From Ciona savignyi (taxonomy: Eukaryota; Chordata; Ascidiacea; Phlebobranchia; Cionidae), in the NCBI GenBank assembly GCA_000149265.1, contig CH003147.1, forward strand, positions 57,477 to 121,476: a DNA stretch of 64,000 nt. Direction: 5' to 3'. Within the stretch, counting starts at the first letter, position 1; each line of letters begins with the position of its first letter. Shown one piece after another: positions 23,921 through 37,851 of the stretch. Under the pieces are notes generated by a model, which was given only the letters and a program-made list of their open reading frames with translations, was not told the origin of the DNA and did not search any database. The position numbers were made by a program, and so were the translations under genes.

Positions 23921-25612
23921 TTATCACCATTTGAAAAAACTGGGACACATATTGTTTTTGTCCTTTTTTTTATTTTTGTTTTTTTTTCGTCAAACGCTTG
24001 ACATTGTGGCACCGACATCTACCAGAAGGGATAATGGAATTACAATGAAACTTATTCATTTGTTAGACCACATGGTCTAGATGAACAGAAACCAAAATTT
24101 GGAGTAATATACCTAGGGGAATTCCCCTGGGAGGTGAAAAACCAAAACGGTATTTTTTTCAAAAAATTTATATTTTTTGGTCAAAGCGCATGAACGGCTG
24201 CTCCAATTTTGATCAAATTTGGTAAAATAGTAGAGTGTTAGCCACTGCGTTACCAATTAAAAAAAACAAAATATTTACCTAGGTAAATATCCTAAAAATG
24301 AAGATATGTTTCTAAATCAAGATTATGACAGGCATGGATTTTGGTTCCGACATCTAACAGAAGGGATAATGGAATCCCAATGAAGCTTTGTAATTTGTTA
24401 GACCACATGGTCTAGACAAACACTAATTAAGAATTTGGGTAATAAATCCAGGGGAATTCCCTTTATACGTTAAAAACCTAAACGGTATTTTTTTCTAATT
24501 TTTAGCTTTTTCGGGCATAGCGCTTGAACGGCTGCTCCCATTTTAATCAGATTTGTTGAAATGTAAGTAATTAGTCACTTGTTTAACACCTAAAGTAAAA
24601 AAAATTAAATTGCCTTGGGAAATACCCCCAAAAAATAGGATTTTGTTCTCAAATCAGTATTGCGACAAGCATGCCATTTCACCCGGACATTTACCAAAAG
24701 GAGGAATGGAATCGTAAATAAAATTCGAAATTTGTTAGACAACATGTCTAGATATGCAGAAATCAAAATTGTGGGTGACAAATTTAGGGAATTTCCCCTG
24801 AGACTTTCAAAACCAAAACGGTAGTTTTTCTAAATAAAATAGCTTTTTACGGGATAGCGCTTGACCAGATTCTCCAATTTTAATCACATTTGGTAGAATG
24901 TAAGTGCATTAGTAACTGATTTAACACTTGGAACAAATAAAAAAGATTACCTAATGAAATACCCTAAAAAATTTAGGGTATAAAACCAAAACGTTTTTTT
25001 TTTCTAATAAATTATCTTTTTGGGGGGAAACCTCTTTAACGGCTGCTCTAATTTTGATCAAATTTGGTGAAATGTTAGACCATTAAACACTCTGAGTCAA
25101 TTAATTAAAACAAAGAAAACATTTACTTAAGGTAATTTCCTTAAAAACGAAAATATGTTCTTGAATTATGATTGTGACAGGCATGCCCATATCGCACTGA
25201 CATATCCAACAAGGAGTCGACAAATCTAAATAAAACTTTAAGAATTGTTACATAACATGACCCACATATGTAAAACAGAAACTTATCTACTAATTTCCCT
25301 GAAACCATGAAATCGGGGTATTTTGGAAATTTAGCTTTATTTTACCACCACGCTTGAAAACAAGCTTTAATTTAAAACATTCGTGGTGAAATGTTCGTAA
25401 ATTTAAGACGTTTATTCTTTTCTCAACTACACATGGAAAATAAGTTTGGTCTAATAACTATGGAACCTATGCGTTTATGCTTGCAGAAACATGCTACATA
25501 CTCAGTGTATAAAATACAAATTGTGGTTAGGGACCCAGCTCGCATGATTATATGGCATAGAAAATGTGTTTTACAAATAGTGGTGGTTATACACGCGGTT
25601 GGCACTCTCTAG
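23921..25612 (-). repeat. right arm of the 15.3-kb inverted-repeat structure
   Basis: Reverse complement of the left arm (10338-11538), ending at ctctctag (25612). It has more internal units: the acatctaccagaagg-type motif returns at about 24015, 24350, 24695 and 25200, a period near 350 bp. The gaattccc motif recurs similarly. The arms thus differ in unit number. No direct duplication is evident just outside the ends (aagataaa left, ttatttga right). Confidence 0.8.
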
Positions 25613-25857
25613 TTATTTGAATATACTAAATTAACATTTTTTATTTTGTATGATTACCATAGGATTAAATGATACAAAAATATAAATATACCTTAAATAG
25701 ACAGTAACATTTTAATCTTACTTATTTTTTGTCTGCGTTACGCTGGTGCCAGGCATTTCGCAAGATTATTGACATGAATGGGTTATCCAATCTGGTAAAA
25801 ACTTTCAAAAATCTTTGGAAATCCCACACGTATTTATAATTGTCTCGCAGTATGTTT

Positions 25858-25975
25858 TAACTATTAGGTCGCCATGCGATGTGTTCATATTTTGTGCAGG
25901 GATAGTTGCAGTGAGTTTCTTGTGTTTGGCAGCTCAGTCGATGAATTGATTCCCGCCCATTCTGTTTAACGACTG
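25858..25975 (+). repeat. dispersed repeat R3 (three copies in window)
   Basis: Carries ggcagctcagtcgatgaatt and an upstream taggtcgccatg... segment. It recurs at 62524-62615 and 63640-63725 in the same orientation. I cannot assign it to a class. Confidence 0.6.
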
Positions 25976-26640
25976 CCAAGCTTCGTGTACTAAAAGGTAA
26001 AGCGCTGCTATAAATCTTAACTGAAACGTTGATATTCTTCAACGACCTTTAATTTCCCCATAAAAACATTGGGAATTCCCACATCGGGAAAAATAATGTA
26101 AATATTATGTAGGGAATTTGAGGTTTGTGTATTACTTTTTTCGCATTATATTAGGTTTTGTTAAAATTGTTAAAATAAGACTTTCAGCCGAACGGTTGGT
26201 CGCTAGCGAGTCGGTCGTGTCTTTCTCGCTCTTACTCTTAATCTATTATATTGTATGAGAATGGGTTAAACCAACAATTCGGCCGCACGACCAAACCAAC
26301 TAGAAAACGACTTCACAACATTGATAGATCCATGTGCCAAGGATCGTGAGCTTCCCACCCAACAATAAGCTGAACGGTCCTTTTTTCGATTAAGTGTAGA
26401 ATTCGAGTTTTTAATCACAATGGTCAGGCTCTTACGTGAAAGGACAATCTAGTAATATAGGTTTTAATCTGACTAGTAATTCTGACCAATAAGTATTTTT
26501 ATTTCAGAAACAGTGAATAAAAATTTTAAATATAATAAATAAGGCGATTTTGGGAACAAAATTTGGTAAAATCAACAAAAAATGCAATATTATAAAGAGC
26601 GTGGTAAAAGGCATCATATTAAAATATACCGGATACACCG
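25976..26640. other. 3' flank of the next gene
   Basis: AT-rich. On the minus strand an AATAAA lies at about 26496-26501, some 140 bases past the stop at 26641, and could serve as the poly(A) signal of that gene. A scrap resembling the S1 tRNA-like module in reverse (ttcggccgcacgacc) is at about 26278. Confidence 0.35.
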
Positions 26641-27180
26641 CTATAAAACAGCATTTATATCGGAGTGTAACATTCGATAATCTATAGATGTTAAAAGTAA
26701 AATATTTTTTCTCCTCCTCGACTTTCGCACAATGAGTATGAACGACAAATACCACGCGAATGAGACAACAATGTTAAGCAACGTCATCAATTCTAAATAA
26801 ATTATCACATCGGAACAACTTAAGGAATGATATCCATACAGAGAAGTTGGCCAGTCTCTTGTGGATACAATAAATACATCTCTGCCATTATTATTTTGCT
26901 TTTCGTAATCTATTGAATATCTATTACAATAACACGATTGCGAAACTGGTTCAAATATAACGTCATTAACCGGAATTTGATCTTGTGATCCAGCTTTCAC
27001 CTTAACCACAGCATAGGTGTTGGGTAAAGTTGCACATTCTGATTGGTTCGTCGGTGACCTGTCATCCGAGAGAAGCCGGTCAAAGTGTCGGTAGGTGGCG
27101 GTAGTGATGAAACGAGCCTCTCTGAAAGTGACGATTGAAGCTGCCAGCATGAAGGCCAAAACCGCGAAACACGAGATGCT
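26641..27180 (-). CDS. terminal exon of a multi-pass membrane protein (tetraspan-like)
   Basis: The exon opens after a good acceptor (tattattccag, 27181-27191) in frame SISCFAVLAFMLAASIVTF, a membrane segment. A loop of about 100 residues follows with paired cysteines (SQSCYCNRYS, SLSCSD). A second membrane segment (LELMTLLNIVVSFAWYLSFI) is followed at once by a basic stretch KSRRRK and a stop at 26641. Two spans around a Cys-bearing loop and a short basic tail fit the second half of a four-span protein (tetraspanin/MS4A/FAM189-like layout). The family is not identified. Upstream exons were not found. Confidence 0.55.
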   Translation of the reverse strand, partial: SISCFAVLAFMLAASIVTFREARFITTATYRHFDRLLSDDRSPTNQSECATLPNTYAVVKVKAGSQDQIPVNDVIFEPVSQSCYCNRYSIDYEKQNNNGRDVFIVSTRDWPTSLYGYHSLSCSDVIIYLELMTLLNIVVSFAWYLSFILIVRKSRRRKNILLLTSIDYRMLHSDINAVL

Positions 27181-27304
27181 CTGGAATAATAGAGGTTTGG
27201 GTTACGCTATTCGTCTTCATCCCTTAGATATGTGGAACGCAGTTGTATGGTCATGTCGAATCTTGTCAAACCCTACACCATTTCGAGATATTTCTATTAC
27301 CGAA

Positions 27305-27398
27305 CTAAGTTTCGAACCATGATAGACTCAATTGTTTTTGTATAAGTCGATCTATGTATTGATCGCGTTAACCATTCGGTCACACGAACGTAATTGTT
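27305..27398 (-). repeat. SINE S1 tRNA-Ser-like module
   Basis: Minus strand: gtcgtgtgaccgaatggtta (box A) and ggttcgaaacttag (box B). It lies in what would be the last intron of the membrane-protein gene. Confidence 0.65.
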
Positions 27399-29087
27399 TC
27401 ACAAATTGTCCGCCCAGGTTAATTCTTTCCCCAGCATGCGACCGCTGGTTTCAATCCTACCGCTTATCGAATTAAATAGCCACATTGGAGTAATGGGCAA
27501 GTACATTGGTACAAACACATTTATACAACTTAATAATTTGAAGTTATGTTATTTTGCCTTGGTTTTACAGATTTTTCCGCGCCTAGTGAAGTGGCCTAAA
27601 AATGATTTTTTTATTGAATAATTATATAAAAATGTGTTTTATTTCGAAAAACATTATAATATAAATACAAAACTAAAATAGTAGCTTACAAAAGTTGAAC
27701 AAATCGGACAATTGTTGCTTTAATACCTATACATAAACAGTTAGCAGTAATTAGCTATTAGAACTTTTAAATTAAAAACTGCCGTAAAAGGTCAGTAATT
27801 TACATTGGATTAGATCGTCTTAGTTGGTTCATTCCCCGATAAGCCTTGTAATTATCGGATTAATCAACTTAAATAGACAATCGGCTTTTGAGTCTAAATT
27901 GTTACAACAATCCAATCCACAATGCTATTACACTTCAAACTTTACAAAGCCACCAATACTAAACACCTATAGAAAACTAACCGAGCGTCGGATCAATATT
28001 TAGATGACTTCGACCTTCAATGTTCCGACATGGTAATTCAGGTGCAAAAACACAATAGCTTTCACACAATATGATAAATCGGTTCTTTAACGGTGCGCAT
28101 CGATATACGGATTATCGGTAACATCATCTTCGGTATGCACTATTTATATTTAATAAACAAATTTTGTAGTTTGCGTCCATTTATATTTGTTTCTGCTTAT
28201 AAACAAACTGCAGGAGGATTGTATCGACTGTCGTTTTGCCGTTTTTACCGTTTTCCTATTTATTATCAAGGTAACTTATTCGTGTTTTTATCATGGAAAC
28301 AAAAAAAACAAACTAAAATAATTAATATTATGGGTATTACTGTGAATTACTGTGAACGAGACATCCAATTATATTACAGTAGGCTGCACAAGACCGAATT
28401 TATTAAAAACACAGATTCAAAACTATTTGAACAGAATATTACATACCTTCCATGAGCATTTCCCCACGTTTCTGTGCATTTCGGCTTCAAATATAATTTA
28501 ATCGACCGCACCAACTAATACATGCACTTAGCGATCTATCAATTGTAGAAGTATTATTAATTATAGGAAATCAAGCACCTAGCCGGTATACACAACCCTT
28601 CACAACGTAGTAAAACTTTTATGACGTCTCAGACAGTTGAGGCATCCAATGTAAATATAGCATCCTTGTAAACGTGGTGGTTACTAATTTTGGCAATCAA
28701 GATATCCATGATATTTTATACACGAAACAATATCTGGCCGGGTTTGAACGTGACTTTTATTTTAGAATTTTTTACTTTTAGTTGTAATGAAAAATAACGT
28801 CAGTTTTTACTAATATAAACTCCAAAGCGGACTAAATATGCACATTTGATCATTTCTAATCATAAAACTTCGTTGTGCAAAATAAAAATAACTGAGCTGG
28901 TCTTAAAGAAGGGAAAGAGGAAAGAAGGGAGGAAAGGATTTTACCATGCCCAGTAATGCAATTAAGAAAAATCCTGGATAAAAGAAGCTGTTATCTAAGC
29001 AATTAATTTGCGCGAACTTTATACAGCAGATGCTTAAAAATGGTTATGAGACTAAGATACAAGAATAACTGCATAAACATAAATGTT
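27399..29087. other. no gene seen
   Basis: A LINE 3' tail at about 28220-28325 (cgactgtcgttttgccg, catggaaacaaaa) is the only recognisable item. Confidence 0.45.
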
Positions 29088-29200
29088 AGGATATGATAGA
29101 ATAGAATAATCATGTTTATCCCCGTGAATGGGAATACCAAGGGGGTTAACACACGGGCGATCGTCAGATCACCTCGCGCCCACCTTCGAGTCACCATTTA
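29088..29200 (-). repeat. SINE family S2, 3' half
   Basis: Minus-strand copy of the 3' part of the element at 31553-31852: gatctgacgatcgcccgtgt, ccccttggtattcccattc, ggggataaacatg, then a degenerate (tatcc) tail. Confidence 0.7.
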
Positions 29201-29871
29201 CTCCCATTAAAGACGCATTTTAGACACAGGCATATATCGCATGAAATATGTTTATTTTTCATAGACTATCATTATACCAATGAGAGAAGGCCAAGTTATT
29301 AACTTAAAACTGTTTAATGAAGGAAGTGACATTGTTTTACGTATCTTCCACAATATAGAGAAGTAATCAGATCCGTCACACCTTGGGCGAAGCGGTTTCT
29401 AGTTTTATTTGCTGAGCACCAACTTGAATGGAATCATATTTGGGGGGAAACACAACGATATTCAACGCAAATTCGCCATGCAACGTACCTTGCTGAAGAA
29501 GACGAACAACACAGGTTATCAGTCAACATTTTTTATTGAAGACTGGCTAATAAGAATCCGTATTTACACATTTTGTTTCTTTTACATGACTTTGGTGGTC
29601 CTAAGTAAACTATACTCCAAAAAAAGCCATAATCTGCAGATGTGTGGGAACATTAGCATCTTCATACTAATACAAGTTGAAAATAAAACCAACTAAAACG
29701 GAGTTTAATTGCCCATTATGGCAATGTCACCAAACCTTTATAACACATCTTGATTTATATATTTTATTTATTTTATGTACATTCGGCGCAGCATTTTAAA
29801 ATCAAACGTTATCCACTAGAGGAGAGAAAGCGCACGCAATTTATATTGGGTAAAAGTAAATCGCAGAAAGG
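29201..29871. other. no gene seen
   Basis: AT-rich. No exon, tRNA or terminal repeat supported. Confidence 0.4.
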
Positions 29872-29960
29872 TCGTGTGGCCGAATGGTTGACGCATATAC
29901 TGACTCGTATACCCAAACATATACTGACTCCTATACATAAACGGACCGGCACATCATGTA
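29872..29960 (+). repeat. SINE S1 tRNA-Ser-like module, box B lost
   Basis: gtcgtgtggccgaatggttg is a clear box A region. An internal tandem duplication of tatactgactc follows. Box B is not recognisable. Confidence 0.6.
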
Positions 29961-30236
29961 ATAAAAACTCTGAACGTTAAAATACAAAGACAGCGTTGCA
30001 ATAACCCTAATCTTAATTCAAAACATTACAAGTCAGTAAAATCACAACATTAAAATAAACACTCGACCATTACACCCAGGGCCATTTTGCCTAACCTCCC
30101 CTTACAGCCGGTAAATACAATACACATAATACTTAGTGAAGCATTTCTTTGATTTCTAACTGCTCGCACGCACAAATGCTTGAGTTGTACCAGCCTAATT
30201 AACCGCAATCAAGTACCTGCTTTGTACATTATTACG

Positions 30237-30470
30237 CCGCTTTTGTTGGGCTGAATTTGAGACTCTCCCGCACGTGCTGAATCGGTGCCCGAGCTCGATG
30301 AACTTGATGACGGAGCGGCACGATTCGGTACTGCGGGAGATCCTTAAACATGTTGATCGGACCCGCCTTCCCCGTGATCTCGATCGATCGAACGGTGCCA
30401 GAACACATGGCGACCACTAGCGTGGCATTAAGGCGGTCTCGGCTCCACACAAAATAGAAGCTTGTGGAGA
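30237..30470 (+). mobile_element. R2-like reverse transcriptase C-terminal fragment
   Basis: A GC-rich patch in AT-rich surroundings reads FETLPHVLNRCPSSMN then ERHDSVLREILKHV in one frame. The pattern ETL.HVL..C plus a following RH..V is the C-terminal zinc-binding stretch typical of R2/NeSL-type LINEs. A stop follows within about 120 bases. No RT core is present nearby, so it is an isolated scrap fused to an S1 tRNA module. Confidence 0.5.
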
Positions 30471-30484
30471 AGGCTGTAAAGCAA

Positions 30485-30600
30485 CACGGCCGTGTGGACA
30501 AACAGTTAACTGCGACCGATATATATATACCGACTACGATACAAAAACGATACCAGTGTCGATTCCATGGTGGGTTCGAAACTTGGCTCGGTAAAAAAGG
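30485..30600 (+). repeat. SINE S1 tRNA-Ser-like module
   Basis: Box A region ggccgtgtggacaaacagtt is degenerate. Box B, ggttcgaaacttggctcggt, is intact and followed by aaaaaagg. It directly follows the R2-like fragment, so here the upstream body differs from the standard S1 body. Confidence 0.6.
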
Positions 30601-31552
30601 CTTGTAAGCGAACTTTACAAAGTTTCCACGGACTGTGCGGCAACATTAGAGCCTTAACCGACACGCCGTACTCGCGGAACTTATAAAATAAATTAAGATT
30701 ATTATTGTAAGGTCGAGTGAGTTAAGATATCTATGAAAATACATCGTAAAATTCTTCAAGAAAACAAAATTCAAACAAAACTCCTGAAAGAGGTATCTTT
30801 TTAACGCGCTTAATTGGCGCAATTACGGCATTGATGTCGCGAAGCGTTTGAAACTCAATCTCCGTCTGTTTTACAATCCAATTCGCATAACAGGCAAACA
30901 TGAAGACAAATGGTTAGAAATCCCATCAACATCCATGATTGATGCGAAATAACCCTTGTCGCTTATCTGTTCTATCCTTGTTTGCTAATTCTTTTACTTT
31001 TTAACATTTTTTTGGTTTCTTTTACTTTTTCGGTTTTTGTTCTTGACTCAGTTCTACGACCAAATCCAGAATAATCAATCTTGGGTTTCTGTCGTCTGCA
31101 GACTTGCAAATATTTATTTGCCTGACTTTTTAAACTTTCAATAATTTTACTCTCTTTGTACTTGTTACAGAAACCAAATGTGCTTGCTAGCTTTGACGAA
31201 ATATAGTTACTTACCTTTAACCTAACGAAATTTACCTGTTATACTTTTCCTCGTTTATACCTTCAAGTTACTCAAGTATTAGTTAAAAAAACGGGTTTAA
31301 TTGGTAAAAACGGGTTTACTTGTTAAATTACCTTTACTTTGCCCCCTGACCAAATACGCCTTTGTAAATATTTTCCATGGAAAGCGCCCTCATGCGAAAC
31401 TTGGCCACTTAGATAGAATGTCAACTACAAATTGGAATCGTATCACGTCAATTCTGCTCGCATAGCAATCAATATAATTATTATAACGACGACTACATCG
31501 GGCATCTGAAAAAAAAAACACTTTGTGGTATTTTTATATGTCTCTTTATAGT
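30601..31552. other. no gene seen
   Basis: AT-rich sequence between SINEs. No exon supported. Confidence 0.4.
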
Positions 31553-31852
31553 ACGGCCCGTTGGTCTAGTCTAGTGGTTAAGTGCGTCGCCTTTCAATTG
31601 AAAGGTTGCAGGTGCGAAACTGGTCGCTAGCTATTCGGTCGTGTCCTTGGGCAAGGCACTTTACGGATATTGCCTGAACCCAGCGAATTAATGGGTTCTA
31701 CCAAATTAAAGGAACGTGTCTATCATATACAACACACTGCAATAGCTCCGGTATCCCGACGATGGGCTGATCTGACGATTGCCCGTGTGATAACCCCCTT
31801 GGTTTTCCCATTCACGGGGATAAAGATGAATATCCTATCCTATCCTATCCTA
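31553..31852 (+). repeat. SINE family S2, full-length, tRNA-Glu-like head
   Basis: The head gttggtctagtctagtggtt (box A) and ggttgcaggtgcgaaactgg (box B) resemble tRNA-Glu (ggtctagtggtta). A central gtccttgggcaaggcacttt, a stretch seen in many animal SINEs, is followed by the 3' part and a (tatcc)n tail. Partial copies are at 29088-29200, 43382-43420 and 53649-53770, plus a scrap at about 46212. Confidence 0.8.
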
Positions 31853-32080
31853 GTATATCGACAACAAATTTGAAACGACTTTGAATATATGTATTTCATT
31901 TTATCTCCTTTAAAACACGGTGTTTAAAAGAGAAGACAATTCCTATAAAAATTAATAAAGGCAGGACAAAATATTTTTGTTTATGATATACGCATACTAA
32001 TTATGTAATGGTTAAATGCAAGTAATGTCTAATAAAACAATAAATATATTTTTTCACTCTCAATGTATGTTAGGAGGAAA
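31853..32080. other. 3' flank of OSR
   Basis: AT-rich. No canonical minus-strand AATAAA was noticed close to the stop. Confidence 0.35.
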
Positions 32081-34716
<2,636 letters not shown>

Positions 34717-34993
34717 TATTTGTCTCTTTGATGGCGCTGAGGATGAAATTTATTAATATGTGTGTGTCATTATATTATGTATGAAATGCACGTGATGATT
34801 TAAAACTTAAAAGAAATAAACAAATTCCCCAGGGAAATACAATTTAGAGTGAATTAGAATTTTGTGGTAAATATCACTTTTCAATGCGCAGATATCGGCG
34901 AATACACTCAAAAAGCTGAAATTAAGCAAGTAACATTTTTTCGATAGCAGGAATTTCTATTGGGTTTTTGATAAATTTAATAGGCAGGTTATG

Positions 34994-35075
34994 TGCATGC
35001 CAGTTAGGAATCTGTAAAGTTTCAACCTGATTCGATAACCCATTCTGCTCAATGACCTGGCGACCGGATATGTGT
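34994..35075 (+). repeat. dispersed repeat R4
   Basis: catgccagttagga, caacctgattcgataac and caatgacctggcgaccgga are shared with 57512-57612. The last part is also shared with 61030-61100. Confidence 0.55.
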
Positions 35076-35086
35076 GGGGTTCATGA

Positions 35087-35338
35087 TTATTTCGTATTTG
35101 GGCATATTGCTGGTTGCTGGCAATAAATCTGTAATTGCGATCCCCATCTAACCATACTCAGCCAAAACTCATTGCAATCCAACTCGTTATAAAAGTTTAG
35201 CACCCCTGCTTTTCTTTTAGCTCTTCTTATCGGGGCAAGTGCATTTGGCCGCTCGTCGCTAAACCAAAAGGTCACTTTAGGCTGTCCGTTCAAGTTTGTA
35301 AAGTCAGTGCTTGTCTGGCAATGTCTTATGTACGGCAT
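35087..35338 (-). CDS. small open reading frame, unknown
   Basis: From ATG at 35338 (MPYIRHCQTSTDF...) to a stop at 35087, 83 residues. It has a basic patch (RRAKRKAG) and late cysteines (ELDCNEFW, IYCQQPAIC). A TATA-like ctatatata lies about 15-20 bases before the ATG. Codon content is less AT-biased than the flanks. It may be a small peptide gene or an OSR-upstream exon. No family recognised. Confidence 0.25.
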   Translation of the reverse strand: MPYIRHCQTSTDFTNLNGQPKVTFWFSDERPNALAPIRRAKRKAGVLNFYNELDCNEFWLSMVRWGSQLQIYCQQPAICPNTK

Positions 35339-35375
35339 ACACAACAGTATATATAGCAAGGAGGGAAGAACTTTG

Positions 35376-36064
35376 ACGCCAATCTTAATCGTTCACATAC
35401 GGGTTCTACAAACAATATACGTGATCATTATACAATTATACATAAACAATTATATTAGTTGCAGTTCAGTACATGCAGTTTAACTAATTGATTGGACATG
35501 TCTGGAGCTGCGGCTTCAAGCAGGAGGTGCTAAGGACCGTATTCCAGAACACGTTTCTGGTACTGAATTAGGCTAACCAAAATTAATTTTTTACACAAAA
35601 CGATTTAAACAGCTGGGAACGTATGGCATAATGTGGGAAGGATAATTTAGGAAACATTGGTGCGGATATTAACGTTGATTGACAGGCCAGCGGAAATCGG
35701 AACAAAGGAATTTGGAACAGGCACAGCTGTGCATGCACTAATGGCTCATTTTAACAATTTTAAACGACTTAATGCAATAATGCGCAAACATTTTACACAA
35801 ACCGCGAATTCACAACATTTGCCTCTCACCAACGTGACGCAGAAAAAAAATATGTTCTGTGTGGAACCAAAGGCAAAACCTATTAATATGATACATTATA
35901 AACAGGTATATATAAGATATCCACTACAAATCGATAGTAAACTTCAATGGTAATAAGAAAATAAGTATTTATATCCACCACACACCGTTTTCCGGGAAGC
36001 CCATTCAACACTCAGCCGCGCTTTAACGCATACTTGTAGCAATAAAATGAACTAATAAGTAAAT
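35376..36064. other. OSR upstream region, no gene seen
   Basis: AT-rich sequence between the small frame and the tandem array. No exon supported. Confidence 0.4.
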
Positions 36065-37490
36065 CCATTTGAACGTGTATTGAATATATGGAACAGTAAT
36101 TAAATCAACATTTAAACAATATAAGCGTTTATTGAATATATGGATATAATTAAATCAACATTTGAACAATATAAGCGTTTATTGAATATATGGAACAGTA
36201 ATTTAATCAACATTTGAACAATATAAGCGTTTATTGAATATATGGAACAATAATTAAATCAACATTTGAACAATATAAGCGTTTATTGAATATATGGAAC
36301 AATAATTAAATCAACATTTGAACAATATAAGCGTTTATTGAATATATGGAACAGTAATTTAATCAACATTTGAACAATATAAGCGTTTATTGAATATATG
36401 GAACAATAATTAAATCAACATTTGAACAATATAAGCGTTTATTGAATATATGGAACAATAATTAAATCAACATTTGAACAATATAAGCGTTTATTGAATA
36501 TATGGAACAATAATTAAATCATTATTTGAACAATATAAGCGTTTATTGAATATATGGAACAGTAATTAAATCAACATTTGAACAATATAAGCGTTTATTA
36601 AATATATGGAACAATAATTAATTCAACATATAAACAATATAAGCGTTTATTGAATATATGGAACAATACTTTAATCAACATTTGAACAATATAAGCGTTT
36701 ATTGAATATATGGAACAATAATTAAATCAACATTTGAACAATATAAGCGTTTATTGAATATATGGAACAATAATTAAATCAATATTTGAACAATATTAGC
36801 GTTTATTGAATATATGGAACAATAATTTAATCAACATTTGAACAATATAAGCGTTTATTGAATATATGGAACAGTAATTAAATCAACATTTGAACAATAT
36901 AAGCGTTTATTGAATATATGGAACAATAATTAATTCAACATATAAACAATATAAGCGTTTATTGAATATATGGAACAAAAAATTAATCAACATTTGAACA
37001 ATATAAGCGTTTATTGAATATATGGAACAATAATTAAATCAACATTTGAACAATATAAGCGTTTATTGAATATATGGAACAATAATTAAATCAATATTTG
37101 AACAATATTAGCGTTTATTGAATATATGGAACAATAATTTAATCAACATTTGAACAATATAAGCATTTATTGAATATATGGAACAATAATTTAATCAACA
37201 TTTGAACAATATAAGCGTTTATTGAATATATGGAACAATAATTTAATCAACATTTGAACAATATAAGCGTTTATTGAATATATGGAACAATAATTTATTC
37301 AACATTTGAACAATATAATCGTTTATTAAATACACGGAACAAAAATTTAATCAACATTTGAACAATATAATCGTTTATTGAATACATGGAACAGCAATTA
37401 AATCAACATTTAAACAATATAAGCGTTTATTGAATATAAAGAACAATAATTAAATCATCATTTGAACATTATAAGCGATCAATGAATACA
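36065..37490 (+). repeat. 52-bp tandem satellite array, about 27 copies
   Basis: The unit reads gaacaatataagcgtttatt, gaatatatggaacaataatt, aaatcaacattt. Copies are very uniform, with small recurring variants (aacagtaatt, aatcaatattt, the rare ataaac form). Some variant combinations recur in blocks, suggesting unequal exchange of several units at once. Edge copies (from about 37320) are more diverged. The array lies between the NLR 3' end (37714) and the OSR start (34716). Confidence 0.95.
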
Positions 37491-37713
37491 ATATAATTAA
37501 ATCAAAACACGCCTTAAAGAATGTATAAATAATACAGGGTTTAATTTATGCCCATAATCAAAATATATCAGCAACGTAAACATAATATGGGAATGGTGAT
37601 GTTAGATATAATTGTTTGTGTGTGTATACGATGGGTCCGTTGTGCTGCATAACTGTACGTAGCTCCAGTGTGGTATCAGTGCTTTATAGCTTGGTACAGA
37701 CGTGTCGACAATG

Positions 37714-37851
37714 TTAGGACATTATACATTCGTGTTTTTTCTTTTTTCTTTTTGGATCAGCAACCACTTGTTTTGGTTCAGTGATCGCGGATTTGTATTC
37801 TTCAAACCACACTTTGAGATTATTAATCGCATCTCCTTCTAAAACGAAATC
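37714..37851 (-). CDS. NLR last exon, polybasic tail and CaaX box
   Basis: Acceptor ttctttcag, phase 0. Reads DFVLEGDAINNLKVWFEEYK, then a linker, then DPKRKKKKHECIMS and TAA (37714-37716). C-I-M-S fits Cys-aliphatic-aliphatic-X with X = Ser, the preference of farnesyltransferase. Six of the nine residues before the Cys are Lys/Arg, as in K-Ras4B. The exon assignment to the NLR is by strand, phase and position. Confidence 0.65.
   Translation of the reverse strand, partial: DFVLEGDAINNLKVWFEEYKSAITEPKQVVADPKRKKKKHECIMS

Noticed and set aside
10338..25612. autonomous giant DNA transposon
   Set aside because: No transposase-like frame is seen inside and there is no outer target duplication. 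I report only a foldback-like structure.
28093..28455. 120-residue open frame
   Set aside because: It spans a LINE 3' tail and AT-rich sequence. No coding composition or splice signals.
31553..31640. tRNA-Glu gene
   Set aside because: A long non-tRNA body and a (tatcc)n tail follow, and other truncated copies exist. It is a SINE head.
36065..37490. CRISPR-like array
   Set aside because: Unit repeats are head-to-tail with no unique spacers, in a eukaryotic context. It is a satellite.
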